NCBI GenBank assembly: GCA_012931725.1
Contig: CM022946.1
Span: 132,484,843 to 132,548,842, forward strand
Reading direction: 5' to 3'
DNA from: Litsea cubeba
Taxonomy: Eukaryota > Streptophyta > Magnoliopsida > Laurales > Lauraceae
DNA: 64,000 nucleotides
Positions 45,578-57,965 of the stretch are shown here, piece after piece. The translations under genes were made by a program, and so were the position numbers. How positions within the stretch are numbered: position 1 is the stretch's first letter; every line of letters begins with the position of its first letter. The notes under the pieces are model-generated. The model searched no databases. It was not told the DNA's origin and saw only the letters and a list, made by a program, of their open reading frames with translations.

Positions 45578-45589
45578 TGGTATCAGAGC
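45578..45589 (+). other. E3 primer-binding site (initiator tRNA-Met)
   Basis: TGGTATCAGAGC two bases after the 5' LTR, as in E1. Confidence 0.95.
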
Positions 45590-45644
45590 GCCAAGGCTCC
45601 CTTGATAAGCTTAACATGCTAAGGGTGATCTCTTGTCAAATCAC

Positions 45645-45762
45645 ATGGCATCCAATACAGGGAATAAGAAAGCACCTTTGTTTGATGGTTCTAATTACTC
45701 CTTCTGGAAGATCAGAATGCAGGCTTTCATCAAATCACTTGGCTATGATGTCTGGGAGACTG
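45645..45762 (+). pseudogene. E3 gag-pol, N-terminal piece (interrupted by E2)
   Basis: ATG at 45645 begins MASNTGNKKAPLFDG and runs 39 codons plus one base to the E2 insertion. It encodes the start of the capsid domain. The frame is the same as the downstream piece (53257-57965) once E2 and one copy of the GACTG duplication are discounted: 118 + 4,709 bases give 1,609 codons including the stop, with no internal stop. E3 was therefore a full-length open frame when E2 landed. Confidence 0.92.
45758..45762. repeat. Target-site duplication of E2, left copy (GACTG)
   Basis: GACTG precedes E2 and recurs at 53252-53256 directly after it. The flanking gag reading (TGGGAGACTG then TCAGAGTC) is continuous across the site. 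Confidence 0.97.
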
Positions 45763-46930
45763 TGTTAGATATCGCGATCACTGAGAGGGGGGGTGAATCA
45801 GTGATTCCTTAAAAAACAGGTCCAATTTAACAACAAAAGCAAATCAAATCACACAAGGACACCAGATTTAACGTGGTTCACCGAAAGGCTACGTCCACGG
45901 TTCATAGACTGTCCGAACACCAATCCGGGACAGATCTGAATCTATTTAGTCGCACCAACGACAAAGAGCACCAACCCTTAGTTTCAGATAGCACCAACTA
46001 TCTAGGAAGCACCTACTCCCTTAGGTTTCAGATAGCACCAACTATCTAGGAAGCACCGACTCCCTTTACAATTTATCTGCACCAATAGATAGGATCACCA
46101 AACCCCAGACACCAAGCACCAACTTGATGTTCTACAGAATAAGAATATAAACCTTTTTCTATAGACCTTCCCCTCTACAATCTCTCTCTCTCAATCCCTT
46201 ACAAATTGAAAATTAAACATAAACAGAGAGACACTTATCTTATGGACGAATCACCATCTTCATGAGCACATTCTCGTCCACACTTGCTGTAGAAACAACA
46301 GCACAACAGCACACAGAAACAACACCTTCTTCTCTCCAAAACTCTCTCTCTTTTCTCTTCACTTCTTCTCTCTTGGTGTCTTTTAGAACGACCCATACAT
46401 GCCTTTTTATAGGTTATGTTAACCCTTAATTGTATTCAAAACAGGCTACAATTCGTTTAGAAAGAGTCCCAAACAAATTAGATAAGAATGCTGAATTTTC
46501 GTGCAAGACTTCTGTTTCTGCGCAACTCTGTCTTCCCGTGCTCGGTCGACATCCTGTGTTGCTCGGTCGACATCATACACTGTCTGGAAACAGACAACTA
46601 TCGCGCTCGGTCGACATCCTGGGGTCCCGGTCGACCGAAGACACACTGTGTCATGAAAATAACTGGGAGCAGTCTGAAACTTTTTCTGCAGGTTTCTCTT
46701 GCTTCGGTCGACCGCATGGGGTGCCCGGTCGACCGCATGCTCTGCTTCAGGAATTCTAAATTCTTGAACTGTTTCAACTCTTATTCTTCTTTTAAGCTCT
46801 ATCAACACCAACCTATTAACATCATGTTTGTGACAATGTGTTGACAAGAATTCCAACTCAAAACAATACTTTGAGATACTAATTTCTTGAATTCTTCATA
46901 AAGCTTCTCAAGTCATCTCAAATTCCAACA
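45763..46930 (-). repeat. E2 3' LTR (left, 1168 bp)
   Basis: Plus-strand view TGTTAGATATCGCG...AAATTCCAACA. It contains the G-tract inverted repeat near its left end, two copies of the 44-bp unit, a minus-strand TATA box (TATAAAAAGG, about 46402-46411) and a GTCGAC cluster (46540-46735). Open frames of 109-136 codons here recur in the other LTR and are not genes. Confidence 0.95.
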
Positions 46931-47275
46931 ATCTCCCCCTTTGGAATTGTTGGCAACACTATTGGAACTTCAACACTTGAAATACATTATACTAGTTGAT
47001 TTTCTTGAAGATTCTTCAGAACCATAGTCTCCCCCTGTCTTAAAAAAAAATCAAGATCTTTAACTCTCTTGATACCAATCTCCACAAAGTTATCATAGCA
47101 TAACTTCTCTCTCTTGATACCAATCTCCACAAAGTTATCATAGCATAACTTCTTCTAAGATAGCTTTCTCCTAGCTTTAGTCTTTCTCCCCCTTTGACAA
47201 CAAGTCCAAAGGGACCAACGAAGGAGCGAATAGGATATTCAAGGAATACTTTGCTCCCCCTTTCAAGCCCTTCTC
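46931..47275 (-). other. E2 3' untranslated region with polypurine tracts
   Basis: No gene. On the minus strand it holds several AAAGGGGGAG-type tracts, the last (ATCTCCCCCTTTGG in plus view, 46931-46944) abutting the LTR. A 45-bp tandem duplication (CTTGATACCAATCTCCAC...) lies at about 47063-47152. Confidence 0.85.
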
Positions 47276-50200
47276 CTAAGGATTAGGAGAGTGAATAACT
47301 CCTAATTTTTTTCGGAGATACTTGAAGACTTCTTTTGGCAGAGGTTTTGTGAAGATATCAGCAACTTGCTCAGTAGTTGGAACATATTCCAACTTTACCT
47401 CACCGTCTGCAACCTTTTCCTTGAGAAAGTGATAGCGAATTGCAACATGCTTCGTTCTAGAATGTTGAACAGGATTCTTGGAGATGTGAATTGCACTTGT
47501 GTTGTCACAGAGGATCGGCGTAGGATCCGTTGTCGGAACTCCTAGATCAGAGAGCATTTGCCGCATCCATAACACTTGCGTACAACAAGTTGCCGCTGCA
47601 ATATATTCCGCTTCCGCTGTAGAAAGGGATACTGAGTCTTGTTTCTTACTATGCCATGCCACCAACCTGTCACCGAGATAGAATGCACCACCGCTTGTAC
47701 TCTTGCGATCATCTAGACATCCAGCCCAATCCGCGTCAGAGTATGCAACAAGAGTAAAGGATTTGCCTTTAGGATACCAAATGCCAAGCTCCATGGTACC
47801 TTTCAGATATCGAAATATCCTTTTTACTGCTGTGAGGTGCGTCTCAGTTGGTGATTCTTGAAATCGAGCCACCATACATACTGCTTGCACAAGATCCGGT
47901 CTTGTAGCAGTCAAATAAAGCAAGCTTCCTATCATAGAACGATAAGTGGTGTGATCAACTGACGAACCCTTATCATCTTTGCTTAGCTTTGTGTTCGTTG
48001 TCATTGGTGTGCTCACTGGCTTGCTGTCTTCCATGTTAAATCGCTTCAGCATTTCCTTGATGTATTTCATCTGTGATATGAAGATACCATGTTTCAGCTG
48101 CTGAACTTGTAAACCAAGGAAGAACTTTAGTTCTCCAAGCATTGACATCTCAAATTCTTTCTTCATCTCTTCAGCGAAATTCCTGCACATTTCTTCATCA
48201 TTGCCACCAAAAATTATGTCATCGACATAAACAATAACAACCAGCTGTTTGCTCAACTCTGTTTTGACATAAAGATTGCTATCAACCAGTCCTTTTCCAA
48301 AGCCGATCTTGCGGAGATATAGGTCCAGCCGTGCATACCACGCCCTTGGCGCTTGTTTCAGCCCATAAGAGCCTTTTTCAACTTGCAACACTAGGTCTGA
48401 ATTTTTGCTAATAAGAAAACCATCAGGTTGCTCAATGTAGACTCTTCTTCAAGTAATCCATTCAAGAAAGCTGACTTTACATCCATCTGAAATACCTTGA
48501 AAGTTTTGTATGCAGCCAATGCAAGAAACATACGAATGGCTTCCAGACGAGCCACCGGTGCAAAGGTCTCTTTAAAATCTATGCCTTCAACTTGAGCATA
48601 GCCTTTACAAACCAACCTTGCTTTGTTTCGTATGACCTGACCATCTTCATTCAGCTTATTCCGAAAGACCCATTTAGTACCAATAACATTCTTATCGATA
48701 GGTCTAGAGACTAGTTCCCATGTGGAGTTCTTCTCAATTTGTTCCAACTCCTCATGCATAGCTTTTAACAAACTTTCATCGAGACTGGCTTCAGCCACAG
48801 TCTTGGGTTCAATGGTGGACATAAGTGAGTAATTGCTAACTACACTTTGTCTTGTTTTAACACCGACCTCAGGATCCCCAATGATTTGATCCTTAGGGTG
48901 TTGCTCTACCCAAGTGCTTTTCTTTCTAGGTGTAGCATTCTCTGAGTCATCAGAATCATTAGGTTTAGCTACATCATCATCAATCTCACTCGAGTCCTCA
49001 TAAACGGGACTTTCATAATGAGTTCCATTCTTGGATTCATAGTTTTCATCAATTCTAACATCAGCACTTTCTATGATTTTTCTGGTCCTTTTGTTAAGAC
49101 ATCTGTAAGCCTTACTAGATGAGGAATAACCCAGAAATATACCTTCATCAGCTCTTTCATCAAATTTGCCCGGATTTTGTTCAAGACGTTTGATGTAACA
49201 CTTGCTACCGAAGACTCTGAAGTGCTTGACTGTTGCTTTTTTCGCCCAAACCATAGCTCATAAGGAGTTTTGTCTTCATGTGGCCTGATCAAGCATCGAT
49301 TCTGAATGTATACAGCCGTATGGATTGCCTCCTTCCAGTATTTGTCAGCTAGCTTGCTCTCAGTTAGCATTGTACGAGCCATCTCTTGAACGGTGCGATT
49401 TTTCCGTTCCACAACTCCATTTTGCTGTGGAGTTCTAGGGGCTGAATACTGTCTTTGAATGCCATGGTGCTCACAATAGTTAGTGAACTCTTCAGATGTG
49501 AATTCACCGCCTCGATCAGACCTTAAAATCTTGATACGTTTTCCAAGCATATTTTCAACCTGTGCTTTAAACACTTTAAAACGATCAAGTGCTTGATGTT
49601 TATGCTTAAGAAACAATACCCATGTCATACGAGTATAATCATCAATGCATAACATAAAATACTTATCTCCATTGGTGCTTTAAGTTCGCATCGGTCCACA
49701 GAGATCAGTGTGCACTAGCTCAAGAGGTTTCTTTGAATGATGCTCCTTTGACTTGAACATTACCCTCGTTTGCTTTCCCTTTTGACAAGAATCGCAAATG
49801 GGATTGGAAGGCTTTTCAACTGTAGACATACCTCTGACAGCCTTTGATTTGCAAATCTTTGACATGTTATCAAAGTTTAGATGCCCAAGGCGTTTGTGCC
49901 ACAACCAACTTTCCTCTGTCTGACTCATCAAGCAAGTCTTTTCAGCTCCGTCTGACAATGTATAGAGATTTCCAGCAGTCCTAGATCCAGTAGCCACTGT
50001 TTTGCCGTTGTTACACTTCTTGATAGCAAAACCATTCTTAGTGAAGACAACTTCGTGGCCTTTGTCACAGATTTGACTCACACTAAGCAAGTTGTGTCTT
50101 AGTCCAGACACATATAAGACCTCGTCTGATCTGATCTTGTTTGCCTTTAGCTGAACAACACCTTTTCCGCAGATTTTGGCACCATCATTGTTACCAAACT

Positions 50201-52011
50201 TCACTGATCCGCCTTCATAGTGCTGTAATTTGACGAATTTTTCCTTATCGCCTGTCATATGGCTTGAACAGCCACTATCAAGGACCCATGGTGCTGTCTT
50301 CTTTTGTGCATTGAATGCCGTTTGCACAATGAGAGATTCTTTGGAATTACCTTCCCTTTTCTTTGCCCTCCAAGCCTTAACTAACTTGGGTTTCTTTTCA
50401 ACCTGAAATTGGTTAGCAATAGGCAACCTACAATCCCTAGCCAAGTGTCCATAATTATGACATATATAGCACTCAATTTTGTGGCTGTTTAGGATTGAAA
50501 AAGGGTTCCTAGTCACAAATGGGCTGTTTCTAACGTAGAATTTGCAATCAGCTCTTTTATGTCCATATCTATTACAATGATAGCAATAACCATAGAATCT
50601 GAACATTATTCCTTTCTTAGGTGGCTGGTTAAACTCCACAAACCTTTTCTTATTGACCGTCTCAATACTAGGCTGAATTTGAAGCTTTGTAGCCTTGAGA
50701 GGTATGGCTCTTTGTCTCATAAACAAAGAAGGTGCAGCTTTAGAGGACTCTCCGGTTTCAAATCCAATACCAAATTTATTGTGGAAGGGCTTTTGAACTT
50801 TTAGAATTTCATTGAGTTTCATTGTCCCTTCAATCGCTTGGAGTGCTTTGAGTTTTCGGCTATTTTCCAAGTTTTCAGCCTTTGCTCTAGCGATTTCAGT
50901 TTCAAGTTTCATAGCCTCTTCCTTTTTGATACTTATTTGATTTTGAAGGACTTCCACCATTCTTTTATATTCTTCAACTTGAGTTTTCAAAGCAATAATT
51001 GAACTTTCAGATTCATGAAGAAGTTTCAGATTTTTCTTACTTGTTTTTCGTTCCATGCTAAGCTCCTCAAGTGCGGCAATGAGTTCTTCTTCGAGATTGA
51101 CCTCAGCCTCCTCTTCCTTTTCCGGCTCTTGCTCCTCTTCTTCTTCAACGGTAACCATGAAGAGAGCTTCAGTTGCCTCGGCTGATTCATCATCATTATT
51201 TTCTTTCAGCGGGCACTTCGCAGCAAAGTGACCAACACCGCCACAATTGAAGCATTTAAAGGGTAGCTTCCCTTTGTACTTTCCATTGCTTCCTTTCTTC
51301 AGCTTTCTAACAAATTGAGCCTCAAGCTCATCATCAGTATCAGAATCATGACCAGCAGTCTCTTTTCCCTTTTTCTGAACTTTGAAGGCCGCTTCTTTAT
51401 CAGATGAAGACGTGTTACCTATGCGCATCTCATAGGCAGTGAGTGAACCATGCAACTCATCCATGGAAAATTCATTCAGATCCTTGGCTTCTTCTATGGC
51501 TGAGACTTTTGAATCAAACCGGGGAAGAAGAGATCTTAGAACCTTTTTGACGATGACTGGTTCTTTAATCTCCTCCCCTAGTCCACGAATGTCATTCGTG
51601 ACATCATTCACCTCGTTGCAAATATGAGTCAACATTCTCGCTTTCCTCCATGCGAAGAGATTCAAATTGAGAGCGATGGGTTTGCAATTTTGCTTCTTTG
51701 ATCTTCTCATCTCCTTCATGAATGCTTTTCAACTTGTCCCATATTTCCTTGGCTGTTTTGCACGCAATTACTTTGACCAGCTCGCTGTCCACAAGGCCAC
51801 TAAAGAGTGCATTCTGCGCCTTTGAGTCGTTGTCTGCTAACTTCTTCGTTGCAGCATCATTGGGTACAATGGCAATATTGTAACCGACTCTGACAGTCTC
51901 CCAGACATCATAGCCAAGTGACTTAATGAAAGCCTGCATTCTGATCTTCCAGAAGGAGTAATTAGAACCATCAAACAAAGGTGCTTTCTTATTCCCTGTA
52001 TTGGTTGCCAT
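47276..52011 (-). pseudogene. E2 gag-pol polyprotein, multiply broken
   Basis: Minus strand, ATG at 52011 (MATNTGNKKAPLFDG). Domains follow in the family order: gag, knuckle 1 (CFNCGGVGHFAAKC), coiled coil, knuckles 2 and 3, protease with intact DSG (Asp codon 50277-50279), integrase, reverse transcriptase with YVDD, RNase H, ending TEQVADIFTKPLPKEVF...PNP near 47276. Breaks are an extra base at ~51611, a nonsense TAA at 49680-49682 where E1 and E3 have Gln (just after the first integrase Asp), two extra bases in a run at 49237-49242, a lost base at ~48442, a gained base at ~48387 and a lost base at ~48367. There is also an in-frame loss of 36 codons after knuckle 1 (~51185-51200), between short GATGATGA repeats. 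It cannot make a functional polyprotein. Confidence 0.93.
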
Positions 52012-52065
52012 GTGATTTGACAAGAGATCACCCTTAGCGTGTTAAGCTTTTCAAGGGAACCTTAC

Positions 52066-52077
52066 GCTCTGATACCA
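52066..52077 (-). other. E2 primer-binding site (initiator tRNA-Met)
   Basis: GCTCTGATACCA in plus view, i.e. TGGTATCAGAGC on the minus strand, two bases from the 5' LTR. Confidence 0.95.
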
Positions 52078-52079
52078 AT

Positions 52080-53251
52080 TGTTAGATATCGCGATCACTG
52101 AGAGGGGGGGGGTGAATCAGTGATTCCTTAAAAAACAGGTCCAATTTAACAACAAAAGCAAATCAAATCACACAAGGACACCAGATTTAACGTGGTTCAC
52201 CGAAAGGCTACGTCCACGGTTCAAAGACTGTCCGAACACCAATCCGGGACAGATCTGAATCTATTTAGTCGTACCAACGACAAAGAGCACCAACCCTTAG
52301 TTTCAGATAGCACCAACTATCTAGGAAGCACCTACTCCCTTAGGTTTCAGATAGCACCAACTATCTAGGAGGCACCGACTCCCTTTACAATTTATCTGCA
52401 CCAATAGATAGGATCACCAAACCCCAGACACCAAGCACCAACTTGATGTTCTACAGAATAAGAATATAAACCTTTTTCTATAGACCTTCCCCTCTACAAT
52501 CTCTCTCTCTCTCAATCCCTTACAAATTGAAAATTAAACATAAACAGAGAGACACTTATCTTATGGACGAATCACCATCTTCATGAGCACATTCTCGTCC
52601 ACACTTGTTGTAGAAACAACAGCACAACAGCACACAGCAACAGCACCTTCTTCTCTCCAAAACTCTCTCTCTTTTCTCTTCACTTCTTCTCTCTTGGTGT
52701 CTTTTAGAATGACCCATACATGCCTTTTTATAGGTTATGTTAACCCTTAATTGTATTCAAAACAGGCTACAATTCGTTTAGAAAGAGTCCCAAACAAATT
52801 AGATAAGAATGCTGAATTTTCGTGCAAGACTTCTGTTTCTGCGCAACTCTGTCTTCCCGTGCTCGGTCGACATCCTGTGTTGCTCGGTCGACATCATACA
52901 CTGTCAGGAAACAGACAACTATCGCGCTCGGTCGACATCCTGGGGTCCCGGTCGACCGAAGACACACTGTGTCATGAGAATAACTGGGAGCAGTCTGAAA
53001 CTTTTTCTGCAGGTTTCTCTTGCTTCGGTCGACCGCATGGGGTGCCCGGTCGACCGCATGCTCTGCTTCAGGAATTCTAAATTCTTGAAATGTTTCAACT
53101 CTTATTCTTCTTTTAAGCTCTATCAACACCAACCTATTAACATCATGTTTGTGACAATGTGTTGACAAGAATTCCAACTCAAAACAATACTTTGAGATAC
53201 TAATTTCTTGAATTCTTCATAAAGCTTCTCAAGTCATCTCAAATTCCAACA
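52080..53251 (-). repeat. E2 5' LTR (right, 1172 bp)
   Basis: Plus-strand view TGTTAGATATCGCG...AAATTCCAACA. It has the same features as the left LTR, including a minus-strand TATA box (~52723-52732) and a GTCGAC cluster (52862-53056). It lies between the oppositely oriented gag regions of E2 and E3. Confidence 0.95.
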
Positions 53252-53256
53252 GACTG

Positions 53257-56200
53257 TCAGAGTCAGTTACAATACTGCCATCGTACCCACTGATGCTGCA
53301 ACGAAGAAGTTAGCAGACAACGACTCCAAGGCGCAGAATGCACTCTTTAGTGGCCTTGTGGACAGTGAGTTGGTCAAAGTAATTGCATGCAAAACAGCCA
53401 AGGAAATATGGGACAAGTTGAAAAGCATTCATGAAGGAGATGAGAAGATCAAAGAAGCGAAATTGCAAACTCATCGCTCTCAATTCGAGTCTCTTCGCAT
53501 GGAGGAAAGCGATAATGTTGACTCGTATATGCAACGAGTGAGTGAAGTCATGATAGACATTCGTGGACTAGGGGAGGAGATTAAAGAATCGGTCATCGTC
53601 AAAAAGGTTCTAAGATCTCTTCTTCCCCGGTTTGATTCAAAAGTCTCAGCCATAGAAGAAGCAAAGGATCTGAATGAATTTACCATGGATGAGTTGCATG
53701 GTTCACTCACTGCCTATGAGATGCGCATAGGTAAGACATCTTCATCTGATAGAGAAGCGGCCTTCAAAGTTCAGAAAAAGGGAAAAGAGACTGCTGGTCA
53801 TGATGCTGATACTGATGATGATGAGCTTGAGGCTCAATCAGTTAGAAAGCTGAAGAAAGGAAGCAATGGAAAGTACAAAGGGAAGCTACCCTTTAAATGC
53901 TTCAATTGTGGCGGTGTTGGTCACTTTGCTGCGAAGTGTCCGCTAAAAGAAAACAATGATGATGACTCTTATGTTGATAAGAGTAAATGGAAGAAAAATT
54001 TCAGAAAGAGGGGCAAAGCAAAAAGCTTCATCAGTCAATATAATGACAGCACGTCTGAAACTTCAGACGATGATGAATCAGCCGAAGCAACTGAAGATCT
54101 CTTCATGGTTACTGTTGAAGAAGAAGGGGAGCAAGAGCCGGAAGAGGAAGAGGAGGCTGAGGTCAATCTTGAAGAAGAACTCATTGCCGCACTTAAGGAG
54201 CTTAGCATGGAACGAAAAACAAGTAAGAAAAATCTGAAACTTCTTCATGAATCTGAAAGTTCAGTTATTGCTTTGAAAACTCAAGTTAAAGAATTTAAAA
54301 GAATGGTAGACGTCCTAGAAATACAAATCAGTATCAAAACTGAGGAAGTGGTGAAACTTGAGAATGAAATCCTTGGAGCAAGGACTCAGAATATACAAAT
54401 GAATCAAAAGCTCAAGGAATTCCAAGCAATCAATGGAACATTGAAGCTAAATGAAATACTGAAAGTTCAAAGGCCTTCTCACTTCAAATTTGGTCTAGGA
54501 TTTGAGAATGGAGAATCCTCTAAGATTACACCTCCTGAAAAGACAAAACCTGTGAAGCCCACCCAGCCTAGAAAAGAGTCCATTCATGTGAGAAAGGAAA
54601 TAAAGTCTAACCAGCCACAAAGAAGATTCAAATTTTATGGTTACTGTTATCATTGCAATAGATATGGACATAAAAGGGCTGAATGCAAATTCTATGTTAG
54701 AAACAGCCCATTTTTGACTAGGAACCCTTTTTCAATCCTAAACAGCCACAAAATTGAGTGCTATAAGTGTCATAATTATGGACACTTGGCTAGGGATTGT
54801 AGGTTGCCTATTGCTAACCAATTTCAGGTTGAAAAGAAACCCAAGTTAGTTAAGGCATGGAGGGCAAAGAAAAGGGAAGATAATTCCAAGGAATCTCTCA
54901 TTGTGCAAACGGCATTCAATGCACAAAAGAAGACAGCACCATGGGTCCTTAATAGTGGCTGTTCAAGCCATATGACAGGTGATAAGGAAAAATTCGTCAA
55001 ATTACAGCACTATGAAGGCGGATCAGTGAAGTTTGGTAACAATGATGGTGCCAAAATCTGCGGAAAAGGTGTTGTTCAGCTAAAGGCAAACAAGATCAGA
55101 TCAGACGAGGTCTTATATGTGTCTGGACTGAGACACAACTTGCTTAGTGTGAGCCAGATCTGTGACAAAGGCCACGAAGTTGTCTTCACTAAGAATGGGT
55201 TTGCTATCAAGAAGTGTAGCAACGGCAAAACAGTGGCTACTGGATCTAGGACTGCTGGAAATCTCTATACATTGTCAGATGGAGTTGAAAAGACTTGCTT
55301 GATGAGTCGGACAGAGGAAAGTTGGTTGTGGCACAAACGCCTTGGGCATCTAAACTTTGATAACATGTCAAAGATTTGCAATTCAAAGGCTGTCAGAGGT
55401 ATGTCTACAGTTGAAAAGCCTTCCAACCCCATTTGCGATTCTTGCCAAAAGGGAAAGCAAACGAGGGTAATGTTCAAGTCAAAGGAGCATCATTCAAAGA
55501 AACCTCTTGAGCTAGTGCATACTGATCTCTGTGGACCGATGCGAACTCAAAGCACCAATGGAGATAAGTATTTTATGTTATGCATTGATGATTATACTCG
55601 TATGACATGGGTATTATTTCTTAAGCATAAACATCAAGCACTTGATCGTTTTAAAGTGTTTAAAGCACAGGTTGAAAATATGCTTGGAAAACGTATCAAG
55701 ATTTTAAGGTCTGATCGAGGCGGTGAATTCACATCTGAAGAGTTCACTAACTATTGTGAGCACCATGGCATTCAAAGACAATATTCAGCCCCTAAAACTC
55801 CACAGCAAAATGGAGTTGTGGAACGGAAAAATCGCACCGTGCAAGAGATGGCTCGCACAATGCTAACTGAGAGCAAGCTAGCTGACAAATACTGGAAGGA
55901 GGCAATCCATACGGCTGTATACATTCAGAATCGATGCTTGATCAGGCCACATGAAGACAAAACTCCTTATGAGCTATGGTTTGGGAGAAAAGCAACAGTC
56001 AAGCACTTCCGAGTCTTCGGTAGCAAGTGTTACATCAAGCGTCTTGAACAAAATCCGGGCAAATTTGATGAAAGATCTGATGAAGGTATATTTCTGGGTT
56101 ATTCCTCCTCTAGTAAGGCTTACAGATGTCTTAACAAAAGAACCAGAAAAATCATAGAAAGTGCCGATGTTAGAATTGATGAAAACCATGAATCAAAGAA

Positions 56201-57965
56201 TGGAACTCATTATGACAGTCCAGTTTATGAGGACTCGAGTGAGATTGATGATGAAGTGGCCGAACCTAATGATTCTGAGAAATCAAAGGATGACTTAGAG
56301 GATGCTACACCTAGAAAGAAAAGCACTTGGGTAGAGCAACACCCTAAGGATCAAATCATTGAAGATCCTGAGGTCGGTGTTAAAATAAGACAAAGTGTAG
56401 TTAGCAATTACTCACTTGTGTCCACCATTGAACCCAAGACTGTGGCTGAAGCCAGTCTCAATGAAAGTTGGTTGAAAGCTATGCATGAGGAGTTGGAGCA
56501 AATTGAAAAGAACTCCACATGGGAACTAGTTTCTAGACCTATCGATAAGAATGTTATTGGTACTAAATGGGTCTTTTGGAATAAGCTGAATGAAGATGGT
56601 CAGGTCATACGAAACAAAGCAAGGTTGGTTTGTAAAGGCTATGCTCAAGTTGAAGGCATAGATTTTGGAGAAACCTTTGCACCGGTGGCTCGTCTAGAAG
56701 CTATTCGTATGATTCTTGCATTGGCTGCATACAAAACCTTCAAGGTATTTCAGATGGATGTAAAGTCAGCCTTCTTGAATGGATTACTTGAAGAAGAGGT
56801 CTACATTAAGCAACCTGATGGTTTTCTCATTAGCAAAAATTCAGACCTAGTGTGCAAGTTGAAAAAGGCTCTTTATGGGCTGAAACAAGCGCCAAGGGCG
56901 TGGTATGCAAGGCTGGACCTCTATCTCCGCAAGATTGGCTTTGGAAAAGGACTGGTTGATAGCAATCTTTATATCAAAACAGAGTTGAGCAAACAGCTGG
57001 TTGTCATTGTTTATGTCGATGACATAATCTTTGGTGGCAATGATGAGGGAATGTGCAGGAATTTTGCTGAAGAGATGAAGAAAGAATTTGAGATGTCAAT
57101 GCTTGGAGAACTAAAGTTCTTCCTTGGTTTACAAGTTCAGCAGCTGAAACATGGTATCTTCATATCACAGATGAAATACATCAAGGAGATGCTGAAGCGT
57201 TTTAACATGGAAGACAACAAGCCAGTGAGCACACCAATGACAACGAACACAAAGCTAAGCAAAGATGATAAGGGTTCGTCCGTTGATCACACCACTTATC
57301 GTTCTATGATAGGAAGCTTGCTTTATTTGACTGCTACAAGACCGGATCTTCTGCAAGGAGTATGTATGGTGGCTCGATTTCAAGCATCACCAACTGAGAT
57401 GCACCTTACAGCAGTAAAAAGGATATTTCGATATCTGAAAGGTACCATGGAACTTGGCATTTGGTATCCTAAAGGCAAATCCTTCACTCTTGTTGCATAC
57501 TCTGATGCCGATTGGGCTGGATGTATAGATGATCGCAAGCGTACAAGCGGTGGTGCATTCTATCTCGGTGAAAGGTTGGTGGCATGGCACAGTAAGAAAC
57601 AAGATTCAGTATCCCTTTCTACAGCGGAAGCGGAATATATTGCAGCGGCAACTTGTTGTACGCAAGTGTTATGGATGCGGCAAATGCTCTCTGATCTAGG
57701 AGTTCCGACAACGGATCCTACGCCGATCCTCTGTGACAACACAAGTGCGATTCACATCTCTAAGAATCCTGTTCAGCATTCTAGAACGAAGCATGTTGCA
57801 ATCCGCTATCACTTTCTCAAGGAAAAGGTTGCAGGCGGTGAGGTAAAGTTGGAATATGTTCCAACTACTGAGCAAGTTGCTGATATCTTCACAAAACCTC
57901 TGCCAAAGGAAGTCTTCGAGTATCTCCGGAAAAAATTAGGAGTTACTCACTCTCCTAATCCTTAG
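53257..57965 (+). pseudogene. E3 gag-pol, main piece (open frame, protease Asp mutated, cut from its start)
   Basis: Uninterrupted frame from the E2 boundary to TAG at 57963-57965. Domains: rest of gag; knuckles at 53898-53939, 54645-54686 and 54759-54800; acidic then coiled-coil region (~54110-54450); protease; HHCC finger (WHKRLGHLNFDN...CDSCQKGK, ~55330-55460); DDE integrase (HTDLCGP, RSDRGGEF, NGVVERKNR); reverse transcriptase with YVDD (57012-57023); RNase H (~57500-57830). Two oddities: the protease catalytic motif reads NSG instead of DSG (AAT at 54951-54953; E1 and E2 have GAT), and KWVFWNKL has Trp where E1 and E2 have Arg. Without the catalytic Asp the polyprotein should not be processed. 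E2 has also removed the promoter and start from this piece. The best-preserved coding sequence in the window. Confidence 0.94.

Larger units (their letters stand above)
45763..53251 (-). mobile_element. E2: Ty1/copia element of the E1/E3 family inserted in E3 gag
   Basis: A 7,489-bp element on the minus strand with LTRs 45763-46930 (3', 1168 bp) and 52080-53251 (5', 1172 bp), tRNA-Met primer-binding site at 52066-52077, polypurine tract at 46931-46944 and target duplication GACTG. By eye the LTRs differ by ~11 substitutions and two short repeat-length changes (~0.9%). Gag-pol is broken at many places. Because it is the same family as E3 in opposite orientation, the two coding bodies form a long inverted repeat. 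Confidence 0.96.

Noticed and set aside
46430..46856. 109-136-codon frames on both strands in E2 LTRs
   Set aside because: They lie across the palindrome cluster, are present in both LTRs, and have no homologous domain. They are chance frames.
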